Shown piece by piece: positions 1 through 5,039 of a DNA stretch of 6,742 bases. Made by a program: the position numbers and the translations under genes. The notes beneath the pieces were generated by a model. The model saw only the letters and a list, made by a program, of their open reading frames with translations, made no database searches and had not been told where the DNA came from. Source of the DNA: Methanoculleus sp. (GTDB taxonomy: Archaea; Halobacteriota; Methanomicrobia; Methanomicrobiales; Methanoculleaceae); contig JALNXI010000105.1 of assembly GCA_023230425.1 (NCBI GenBank), positions 1 through 6,742 of the forward strand. Direction: 5' to 3'. Each line of letters opens with the position of its first letter. Position 1 is the first letter of the stretch.

Positions 1-286
1 CAAGGTCGTTTGCGCCGTGGTGTCCCCCGACGACCGGGACGGCGTAGCGCAGGTCCGGGCCGACCACCACCACCGCCGGGTCCCGCCACTTGTCGGTGAG
101 GAGGGGGGCGATCCCCCGGACGGCGATCCCGGCCGACATCAGCGCGACGATCCGGCGGTAGCCGGTAAACGCCGCCCGGAAGGCTTCCGGACCGTAGGAG
201 ATGACATCCGCGCCGAGCGAATCGGCGATCCGATGTGCGTCAGGAAGGAACCGCTCGAGCGCTATCACGGCCGTCTTCCCGGTCAT
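1..286 (-). CDS. cbiG: Cobalamin biosynthesis protein CbiG, N-terminal part (cut by window edge)
   Basis: Only the first 95 codons lie in the window; the gene continues past the left edge. CbiG opens the delta-lactone of cobalt-precorrin-5A and releases the C2 fragment as acetaldehyde in the anaerobic cobalamin pathway. The N-terminal domain is recognisable by a SAGIAVRGIAPLL stretch (residues 51-63), then K66 and DPAVVVV (69-75), and GGHHGAN (87-93), which corresponds to the family's GHxGGAN motif. The start ATG at 286 shares an ATGA with the cbiF stop (4-nt overlap), so translation is probably coupled. A GGAGGT lies 13 nt upstream, rather far for a normal ribosome binding site. The family name is well supported; nothing can be said about the C-terminal domain or whether the gene is intact. 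Confidence 0.88.
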   Translation of the reverse strand, partial: MTGKTAVIALERFLPDAHRIADSLGADVISYGPEAFRAAFTGYRRIVALMSAGIAVRGIAPLLTDKWRDPAVVVVGPDLRYAVPVVGGHHGANDL

Positions 287-999
287 GAGTAGAGGACCGA
301 CCTCCCGAACCCCGACGTTGCCCCCTCGACCACCTTTCCGATGACGATCAGCGCCGTCCGCTCGATCCCGGCCGCCCGGGCCTTGGCCGCGATATCAGAT
401 ACCGTTCCCCGGACGACCTTCTGGTCGGGCCACGAAGCGTGGTAGACGACCGCCGCCGGGGTATCGGAGGGGCACTCCACCCGGGCAAGGACCTCCTCCA
501 TCCGCTCGGTCCCGAGGAAGACCACCAGCGTCTGCCCGAGCCGGGAGAACTCGGCGATCCGGTCCTCCGCAAGCGTCGCTCCTGCCGGGCGGGTGACGAT
601 CAGGCTCTCGGAGACGTCACGGAGCGTAAACTGGGTCTGGAGCGCCGCCGCGGCCGCAAAGAGCGACGAGACACCAGGGACGATCTCGGCCTCGATCCCG
701 CGCTGGCGAAGTTCCGCCATCTGCTCGACGATGGCCCCGTAGAGCGCCGGGTCGCCCGAATGGAGTCGGACGACGAGTTTTCCAGCCCGGACATGCTCCT
801 CAATAGTGCCGACGATCTCCGGAAGCGCCATCCCCCAGCTGTCGAGTTTCAGCCCCGCACCGGACTCCGCAACAAGCACCGGGTTCACGAGCGAGCCCGC
901 ATAGATGAGGACGTCCGCCCGCCGGAGGAGATCCATCCCCCGGACGGTGATGAGGTCAGGCGCCCCCGGCCCGGCACCCACGATGTAGACCTTATGCAT
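283..999 (-). CDS. cbiF: Cobalt-precorrin-4 C11-methyltransferase CbiF
   Basis: A 238-residue SAM-dependent tetrapyrrole methylase that methylates C11 of cobalt-precorrin-4 in anaerobic corrin ring synthesis, in the cytosol. Visible landmarks are the N-terminal VGAGPGAPDLIT (7-18), ADVLIYAGSLVNP (28-40), the SAM-side HSGDPALYGA (80-89), PGVSS (108-112) and SLIVTRPAG (132-140). These match CbiF/CobM rather than the other C-methylases. I chose the ATG at 999 because GVGAGPG-type enzymes begin a few residues before the glycine motif, and a GAGG sits 7 nt upstream (1007-1010). The longer reading frame from 1059 only adds 20 arginine- and serine-rich residues that overlap cbiL coding sequence. It overlaps the end of cbiL by 8 nt and cbiG by 4 nt. 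Length is normal for the family. Confidence 0.93.
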   Translation of the reverse strand: MHKVYIVGAGPGAPDLITVRGMDLLRRADVLIYAGSLVNPVLVAESGAGLKLDSWGMALPEIVGTIEEHVRAGKLVVRLHSGDPALYGAIVEQMAELRQRGIEAEIVPGVSSLFAAAAALQTQFTLRDVSESLIVTRPAGATLAEDRIAEFSRLGQTLVVFLGTERMEEVLARVECPSDTPAAVVYHASWPDQKVVRGTVSDIAAKARAAGIERTALIVIGKVVEGATSGFGRSVLYS

Positions 1000-1609
1000 C
1001 CGATCGCCTCGCAAAGAGGATCGAGAAGTAGTCGCTCTCCTCAGGGAGGTCATCTCCACGGTAGACCCGCTGTTCGGGGAGGAACATCCGCTCCACGAGG
1101 ACGAACTCCGAGTAGCCCTTCCCCTTCAGGTCGGCGGCGAGTGCCGCAGGTCTCCGGACCTTCATGAAGATCCGGGACTCGGGGCCGTTCCCGTCCGAGA
1201 CCAGAAACCCACCGGCCACCGGGACGTTCGCCACGGAGGCAAACGCAGTGATGGAACTGATCCCGGGAGCGGTCGCAAACGTGATCGACGGGTAGCGTCC
1301 GGCGATCACATCGCAGAGGCGGGAGAAGGTCGAGTAGAAGTTCGGGTCCCCGATGATCCCGAAGACCACAAGGCCATCCCCGGCCTCGGGGGCGATCCGG
1401 TCAGCGTTCTCTTCGAGACACTCCCGGATGTAGCCCTCGTCGCTCGTCATCGGGAAGTTGAGGATGACGGCATCGGGACGGTAGGGCCTTACCAGGTCAT
1501 AGGCAAGTTTCCCGGGGACAAAGACCGCCGCCGCCTCGCGGAGGAGGCGGACTGCCCGCAGGGTCAGGAGTTCCGGGTCACCGGGGCCGAGCCCCACGCC
1601 TACGAGCAT
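992..1609 (-). CDS. cbiL: Cobalt-factor II C20-methyltransferase CbiL
   Basis: A 205-residue SAM-dependent tetrapyrrole methylase that adds the C20 methyl group to cobalt-factor II (precorrin-2 level) in the cobalt-early pathway. The N-terminal GVGLGPGDPELLTLRAVRLL (4-23) is the classic precorrin-2 methylase signature, with P32-G33-K34 following as in CbiL/CobI. GDPNFYSTF (87-95) is the CbiL form of the central GDP motif, and PGISSI (115-120) follows it. The C-terminal VERMFLPEQRVYRGDDLP segment also fits. The ATG at 1609 lies inside the end of cbiT (10-nt overlap), and a G-rich GGGGGTG (1614-1620) sits 4 nt upstream as a possible ribosome binding site. It is slightly shorter than many bacterial homologues but complete in its motifs. 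It is translated from the same message as cbiT and cbiF. Confidence 0.93.
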   Translation of the reverse strand: MLVGVGLGPGDPELLTLRAVRLLREAAAVFVPGKLAYDLVRPYRPDAVILNFPMTSDEGYIRECLEENADRIAPEAGDGLVVFGIIGDPNFYSTFSRLCDVIAGRYPSITFATAPGISSITAFASVANVPVAGGFLVSDGNGPESRIFMKVRRPAALAADLKGKGYSEFVLVERMFLPEQRVYRGDDLPEESDYFSILFARRSDA

Positions 1610-2130
1610 CCGGCACCCCCGACGATGATGTAGACAGGGTTTACAGGCTTGAACATCATCCCGCCGGCGATGCCGGCGGACCGGGAGACCTGCAGGTGGA
1701 CGGCCTCGATGAAGATCCCGAGGCGCTGCATGCTCGTTATCGCCTCAGAGAGCGTCCCGACCATGACCGCGTTCACGACGATCCTCCCCCGCACGCTTCC
1801 GGCGAGGAGGTCGAGGACCTCCGGCAGGCGGCGGGAGCCCCCGACGAAGGCGGCGTCGAGCCGGCCGATGCCCGGGAGGAGATCCACCGCGTCGCCCTCG
1901 AAGAACTCGATGTTACCGGCACCGGCGACGGCCGCCTCCTGCCGGGCATAGGTGACCGCCTCCGGCCGTTGGTCGATCGCGTAGACCCGTTCTGCCACCT
2001 TTGACGCGGCGATGGCGACCTTTCCGGTCCCGCACCCGACATCGGCCACCCGGTCACCCGGGCGGATGCCGAGTTTCGCGAGCGAGACCGCCATGACTTC
2101 GTCCTGCGTAGGTCCACCCTTCAGTCCCAT
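1600..2130 (-). CDS. cbiT: Cobalt-precorrin C15-methyltransferase (decarboxylating) CbiT
   Basis: A class I Rossmann-fold SAM methyltransferase of 176 residues that methylates C15 and decarboxylates the C12 acetate side chain of cobalt-precorrin. Motif I is DVGCGTG (30-36), with the acidic residue of motif II in YAIDQRP (D53). FEGDAVDLLP and the LDAAFVGGS stretch follow and are typical of archaeal CbiT. The C-terminal VSRSAGIAGGMMFKPVNPVYII also resembles the family. I chose ATG 2130, not the in-frame ATG at 2166, because a TATA box centred on 2172 would put transcription initiation near 2146, downstream of 2166. GGGGAT (2135-2139 region) lies about 5 nt before 2130. The first gene of the leftward cbi cluster, it overlaps cbiL by 10 nt. 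Unlike bacteria, where CbiT is often fused to CbiE, it stands alone here; cbiE is not in the window. Confidence 0.9.
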   Translation of the reverse strand: MGLKGGPTQDEVMAVSLAKLGIRPGDRVADVGCGTGKVAIAASKVAERVYAIDQRPEAVTYARQEAAVAGAGNIEFFEGDAVDLLPGIGRLDAAFVGGSRRLPEVLDLLAGSVRGRIVVNAVMVGTLSEAITSMQRLGIFIEAVHLQVSRSAGIAGGMMFKPVNPVYIIVGGAGCS

Positions 2131-2167
2131 AGCATCCCCATTTCCCAAATAAATTTGTGCTAACATC

Positions 2168-2176
2168 TATTAAATA
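2168..2176 (-). promoter_or_regulatory. Probable TATA box of the leftward cbiT-cbiL-cbiF-cbiG cluster
   Basis: Read on the minus strand this is TATTTAATA, an A/T-only nonamer in an otherwise GC-rich spacer and close to the methanogen TATA-box consensus. At the usual spacing (box centre about 26 nt before initiation) transcription would begin near 2146. That gives about 16 nt of leader before ATG 2130. The position excludes the upstream in-frame ATG at 2166. Initiation has not been observed; this is inferred from sequence and spacing. Confidence 0.6.
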
Positions 2177-2200
2177 GGCCAGTAAACCGGGGCCCGGGGA

Positions 2201-2220
2201 GGCGGGGCAAACACCCCGCC
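2201..2220. repeat. Perfect inverted repeat GGCGGGG-N6-CCCCGCC
   Basis: Two 7-bp arms separated by CAAACA form a perfect inverted repeat. It lies upstream of both divergent TATA boxes (cbiT at 2168-2176 and ferredoxin at about 2256-2263), so it is in neither predicted mRNA. It could be an operator for a dimeric regulator. In a GC-rich genome a 7-bp G/C match can also arise by chance. Confidence 0.5.
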
Positions 2221-2228
2221 GATCTCCC

Positions 2229-2246
2229 TTCCGGGCATCACCGGAA
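2229..2246. repeat. Perfect inverted repeat TTCCGG-N6-CCGGAA
   Basis: Two 6-bp arms flank GCATCA and form an 18-bp dyad that ends about 9 bp before the putative TATA box of the ferredoxin-reductase pair. That is where archaeal activators or repressors commonly bind relative to BRE/TATA. It is distinct in sequence from the GC-only dyad at 2201-2220. Function as an operator is inference; no regulator is encoded in the window. Confidence 0.5.
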
Positions 2247-2255
2247 AGCGAGGGG

Positions 2256-2263
2256 CATAAAGG
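2256..2263 (+). promoter_or_regulatory. Possible TATA box of the ferredoxin-reductase pair
   Basis: CATAAAGG is the only A/T-leaning octamer at a suitable distance upstream of ATG 2286. Its centre lies about 26 nt before that ATG, which would make the mRNA leaderless or nearly so. A GAGG at 2271-2274, 11 nt before the ATG, would be an alternative sign of a leadered transcript. The match to a canonical archaeal box is weak. Confidence 0.4.
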
Positions 2264-2285
2264 TTTTTGCGAGGCCAACAACAAT

Positions 2286-2471
2286 ATGAGTACAATGCTC
2301 AGGATAAACCGAGACAAGTGTGGATACTGCGGCACCTGCGTCGCAGTCTGCCCGGAGGATGCGCTCGAGCTGATCGACGCCTATCTCAGCCTTGAGCGGG
2401 AGTGCATCGCCTGTGGCATCTGCGCACGGGCGTGCCCGCTCGGAGCACTGGAGGTCGTCCATGAAGAATAA
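2286..2471 (+). CDS. Small 2[4Fe-4S] ferredoxin, probable electron donor to the adjacent lipid reductase
   Basis: A 61-residue soluble ferredoxin made of two clostridial-type cluster motifs. The first is C12-x2-C15-x2-C18-x3-C22-P and the second C40-x2-C43-x2-C46-x3-C50-P, so all eight cysteine ligands are present. It carries one low-potential electron per cluster. The start at 2286 gives MSTMLRINRDKC; an ATG at 2295 is a possible alternative, only three residues shorter. Its last 11 nt overlap the start of the geranylgeranyl reductase gene, and the ribosome binding site of that gene lies inside this one. In Methanosarcina acetivorans a neighbouring ferredoxin is needed with geranylgeranyl reductase for full saturation of archaeal lipids, so the same partnership is likely here. 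That role is inferred from context and from the homologous case. It could also serve other reactions. Confidence 0.9.
   Translation: MSTMLRINRDKCGYCGTCVAVCPEDALELIDAYLSLERECIACGICARACPLGALEVVHEE
2450..2455 (+). promoter_or_regulatory. Strong ribosome binding site of the geranylgeranyl reductase gene
   Basis: GGAGGT lies 5 nt before ATG 2461, within the last codons of the ferredoxin gene. This near-perfect Shine-Dalgarno match fixes the reductase start and rejects the in-frame upstream ATG at 2392, which would add 23 residues read out of frame from ferredoxin coding sequence. Confidence 0.8.
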
Positions 2472-3657
2472 CTACGATATGCTCGTCATCGGGGGCGGAC
2501 CCGCTGGCGCTCTCGCGGCAAAAACAGCAGCCGAGGCGGGGAACTCGGTCTGTATCATCGAGAAGCGCCCCGCCATCGGCACACCGGTCCGGTGCGCGGA
2601 GGGGGTCGGCAAGGAACTCTTAAAGCAGTTCATCAAGCCCGATCCCCGCTGGATATCCGCGGAGATCGAGCGTGCCCGGCTCATCGCCCCGAACGGCACC
2701 ACCGTCAGTCTCGAGCAGGATAAGGCCGGGAACGAGGTCGGCTACGTCCTTGACCGGAAAATCTTTGACCGGGAACTCGTCTGGCAGGCCGCCGAGGCCG
2801 GGGCGGACGTGATCGTCAAGACCCGGGCGACCGCGCCGATCATGGAGAACGGAGCGGTCCGGGGCGCGAAGGTGCTCTCGGTCGGGACACCGGCTGAGAT
2901 CCGGGCCGACGTGGTCCTCGCCGCCGACGGCACGGAAGCGCAATTCGCCCGCTGGGCCGGGCTCGACACCACCGTACCCCTCCGGGAGATGATGAGTTGC
3001 GCCCAGTACCTGCTCACCGACATCGATATCGACGCAGGCTCTACGGACTTCTATCTGGGCAACGACATCGCGCCAGAAGGCTACCTCTGGGTCTTCCCGA
3101 AGGGCGAGCGGACGGCAAACGTCGGGATCGGCATCTCCGGCCGCAAAAGCCGGGACGGTGCGCGGGCGAAAGACTACCTGGACCGGTTCGTCGCGAAGAA
3201 TTTCCCCGGCGGGAAGACGATCGAGTGTATCGCGGGCGGCGTCCCGGTCTGCAGGCCGCTCCCGTGCACGGTCGCCGACGGCCTCATGGTCATCGGTGAC
3301 GCGGCGAGGGTCGTCGACCCCCTCACCGGCGGCGGGATAGGGAACGCCATGTTCACCGGCCGGCTCGCCGCGCGGGTGGCCTCCGGGTGCATATCGACAG
3401 GCAACTGCTCGAAGGAGGCGCTGATGCCCTACGACACAGAGTGGCGGGCATCCCGGATGGGCGCGTTCCTCGAGCGGAACTACAAGGTCAAGGAGTATTT
3501 CATCACCCTCGACGATGCGAAACTCAACACCCTCGCTGACTCGATCGCCAATATCAGCCTCAAGGAGTTCTCGGTCTCGGCACTCATCAGGGAACTGATC
3601 AAGCGGAATCCAAAGATGCTCTTCGAGCTTAAAGCGCTCAAAGACGCTCTAGCCTGA
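2461..3657 (+). CDS. Geranylgeranyl reductase family flavoprotein (digeranylgeranylglycerophospholipid reductase)
   Basis: A 398-residue FAD-dependent enzyme that saturates the double bonds of geranylgeranyl chains to give fully reduced archaeol lipids. It opens with a Rossmann dinucleotide fold: YDMLVIGGGPAG (5-16), acidic E34 at the end of the second strand, and the family motif PVRCAEG (42-48) with its conserved cysteine C45. The substrate-side signature YLWVFPKG (208-215) is followed by NVGIGISG. The second FAD-binding motif is GDAARVVDPLTGGGIG (279-294). Length is normal for archaeal members. The start is set by GGAGGT 5 nt upstream, and the gene overlaps the ferredoxin gene by 11 nt, so the two are co-translated. 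The 3' end overlaps the trkA-like gene on the other strand by 9 nt. Substrate is assigned from family and context; related reductases also act on other prenyl compounds such as quinone or polyprenol chains. Confidence 0.92.
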   Translation: MKNNYDMLVIGGGPAGALAAKTAAEAGNSVCIIEKRPAIGTPVRCAEGVGKELLKQFIKPDPRWISAEIERARLIAPNGTTVSLEQDKAGNEVGYVLDRKIFDRELVWQAAEAGADVIVKTRATAPIMENGAVRGAKVLSVGTPAEIRADVVLAADGTEAQFARWAGLDTTVPLREMMSCAQYLLTDIDIDAGSTDFYLGNDIAPEGYLWVFPKGERTANVGIGISGRKSRDGARAKDYLDRFVAKNFPGGKTIECIAGGVPVCRPLPCTVADGLMVIGDAARVVDPLTGGGIGNAMFTGRLAARVASGCISTGNCSKEALMPYDTEWRASRMGAFLERNYKVKEYFITLDDAKLNTLADSIANISLKEFSVSALIRELIKRNPKMLFELKALKDALA

Positions 3658-4314
3658 CCGTTTCAACTGTCTGCTGAGAGTCTTTATCGTCTCCCCTTCC
3701 GCTTCCTTTTTTGTAAAGACTGTGATGATGTCCCCGGGCCGGATACGGACGGTGCCGCTCGGTATGATGAGGTCGCCCCCGGCGCGCCGGATGGCGATGA
3801 AGACGAAGTCACGGACCTCAAGGTCCCGGATCTCGTGGTCGACGATGGGCGCGCCTTCTTCAGCGATGATCTCAAAGATTGTGCCGCCGGGGATCGAGGC
3901 GACCTGCTGGAGGTTCGGGCTCTTTGCCCAGTAGTAGAGCCGGGTCGCCACCAACTCGTCAGGGTTCTCGCTGATCTTCACCCCGACCTCGTTGAAGAGG
4001 TCGGAGTGCTCCTTCTGATTGACGATCGAGACGACGTTTCTCACGTTGTAGCGCTTGGCGAGCCAGCAGGTCATCAGGTTTACGGCGTCGTCGCTTGTGG
4101 TAGCGACCAGGGCGTCGGCCCGGTCGATCCCGGCGTCCTGCAGCACCGATTTGTCGGTCGCGTTCCCGGATATGGCGAGAACATCGTAGTGCTCCAGGAT
4201 GTCGCTCGCACGCGCCTCGTCCTGGTCGATCACCACCACGGAGTCACCGGCGTTCACGGCTATCGCAGTCAGGTTCCGGCCGATTCCGCCCAGGCCGACA
4301 ATGATGGTGTACAT
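3649..4314 (-). CDS. trkA: TrkA-type potassium transport regulatory protein (RCK domain protein)
   Basis: A 221-residue cytosolic protein that gates Trk/Ktr-type potassium uptake systems by binding nucleotide. The N-terminal RCK_N domain (about 1-120) has the NAD(H)-binding GLGGIG (7-12) and an acidic pair at the end of the second strand (VVVIDQDE), then SGNATDKSVLQDAGIDRADALVATT, typical of TrkA. The C-terminal TrkA_C (RCK_C) domain, about 130-215, ends in GTVRIRPGDIITVFTKKEA. It has one RCK_N plus one RCK_C unit, as in KtrA-like archaeal proteins, not the doubled bacterial TrkA. I chose ATG 4314 since MYTIIVGLGG begins the Rossmann fold; the longer frame from 4473 adds 53 residues antisense to rnhB. 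No membrane partner (TrkH/KtrB) is encoded next to it, so the channel it controls is elsewhere or unknown. Confidence 0.88.
   Translation of the reverse strand: MYTIIVGLGGIGRNLTAIAVNAGDSVVVIDQDEARASDILEHYDVLAISGNATDKSVLQDAGIDRADALVATTSDDAVNLMTCWLAKRYNVRNVVSIVNQKEHSDLFNEVGVKISENPDELVATRLYYWAKSPNLQQVASIPGGTIFEIIAEEGAPIVDHEIRDLEVRDFVFIAIRRAGGDLIIPSGTVRIRPGDIITVFTKKEAEGETIKTLSRQLKRSG
3707..3712 (+). terminator. T6 tract, possible termination signal for the reductase transcript inside antisense trkA
   Basis: Six T residues on the plus strand, within a pyrimidine-rich stretch from about 3679, lie 50 nt after the reductase stop codon. Archaeal polymerase terminates at U tracts without a hairpin. 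On the minus strand the same bases encode lysine codons near the TrkA C terminus (KKEAEGE), so the tract may be there for coding reasons only. Confidence 0.3.
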
Positions 4315-4340
4315 TCCATCTGGATTCAACCGTTGCCATT

Positions 4341-4360
4341 GAAATACCTTGCGAATAAAC
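4341..4360. promoter_or_regulatory. Compact divergent promoter region between trkA and rnhB
   Basis: The 55-bp spacer (4315-4369) is AT-richer than its surroundings. GAAATACC (4341-4348), read rightward, is centred about 26 nt before GTG 4370 and would give a leaderless rnhB mRNA. GTTTATTC, the complement of 4353-4360, read leftward, would start trkA transcription near 4330 with about 16 nt of leader. The two boxes nearly touch, so the two promoters may compete. Both matches are weak. Confidence 0.3.
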
Positions 4361-4369
4361 CAGAAAGGT

Positions 4370-4999
4370 GTGATCTGCGGGGTGGATGAAGCGGGGAAGG
4401 GCTCGGTCCTCGGCCCGATGGTGGTTGCCGCTGTCGGGTGCCGGGCGACTGAGGACCTTGCGGCCCTCCCCATCCGTGACTCGAAGGTCCTCCGGCCGAA
4501 GCAGCGCGAGGCGCTCTACGAGATCCTCTTTCGTGACTTCTCGATAGCAATCGTCACCATCGACGCCGCCGGGATCGATGATGTACGGAGCAGGATGAGC
4601 ATGAACGAGTGCGTGGCCGAACTCCACGCCGAGGCGCTCACGGGGCTCCGGCCGGAGTATGCCTACGTGGACGCCTGCGACGTGAACGCCGAGCGCTATG
4701 GCCGTACGGTCGCGGCTCACCTCGACTTTCCCTGCGTAATCGTCGCCGAGCACCGGGCGGACGCCCGGCACAAGATCGTCGGCGCGGCGAGCGTCATCGC
4801 GAAAGTCACCCGGGACAGGGCTATCCGGGAGATCGGGGAACAGTACGGGAAGGTCGGGAGCGGCTACCCCTCCGACCCGGTGACGATCGAGTTTCTCCGG
4901 GGCTACATCCAGGAGTATGGGAACCCGCCGCCCTGCGCCCGCCGGAGCTGGAAGACGGTGGCGAACCTCTACCAGACGACGATACGGGATTTCTCATAA
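4370..4999 (+). CDS. rnhB: Ribonuclease HII
   Basis: A 209-residue cytosolic endonuclease that cuts the RNA strand of RNA-DNA hybrids and removes ribonucleotides misincorporated in DNA. The start GTG at 4370 gives (M)ICGVDEAGKGSVLGPMVVAAV, aligning with archaeal RNase HII, which begins immediately before the IDEAG motif. An in-frame TTG at 4349 would add seven residues. Catalytic acids are D6 and E7 in VDEAGKGS, D101 in YVDACD and D131 in the VAEHRAD segment (125-131). The RDSKVL motif follows the first domain, and GSGYPSDP marks the C-terminal part. Length is normal. It lies divergent from trkA and 40 nt before the M50 protease start, on the same strand. No clear Shine-Dalgarno sequence precedes the GTG, which fits a leaderless message. 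Confidence 0.94.
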   Translation: MICGVDEAGKGSVLGPMVVAAVGCRATEDLAALPIRDSKVLRPKQREALYEILFRDFSIAIVTIDAAGIDDVRSRMSMNECVAELHAEALTGLRPEYAYVDACDVNAERYGRTVAAHLDFPCVIVAEHRADARHKIVGAASVIAKVTRDRAIREIGEQYGKVGSGYPSDPVTIEFLRGYIQEYGNPPPCARRSWKTVANLYQTTIRDFS

Positions 5000-5008
5000 C
5001 CCGGAAGA

Positions 5009-5015
5009 ATTTATG
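5009..5015 (+). promoter_or_regulatory. Probable TATA box of the M50 protease gene
   Basis: ATTTATG, preceded by the purine-rich CGGAAGA as a possible BRE, lies in the 40-nt gap after rnhB. Its centre is 25-28 nt before the start codons at 5037 (GTG) and 5040 (ATG). That would give an mRNA with no leader or only a few bases. There is no strong Shine-Dalgarno sequence before the start, which agrees. Readthrough from rnhB is also possible. Confidence 0.45.
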
Positions 5016-5039
5016 CTTCCCGCGCACTAATCGTGAGTG

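Noticed and set aside
439..1167. Long rightward reading frame (242 aa) antisense to cbiF and cbiL
   Set aside because: Arginine-, aspartate- and proline-rich composition with no family likeness; it lies across two genes with strong motifs on the other strand and reflects GC-rich codon bias.
2131..2285. Cobalamin riboswitch upstream of the cbi genes
   Set aside because: The predicted leader before cbiT is only about 16 nt and no B12-box-like conserved sequence is seen; archaea are not known to use this riboswitch widely.
4315..4473. N-terminal extension of TrkA by 53 residues
   Set aside because: The added residues are antisense to rnhB and precede the natural MYTIIVGLGGIG start; family proteins begin right at this fold.
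4244..4771. Leftward 175-aa reading frame over the trkA/rnhB junction
   Set aside because: It is antisense to the catalytic motifs of RNase HII and out of frame with TrkA; no recognisable protein features.
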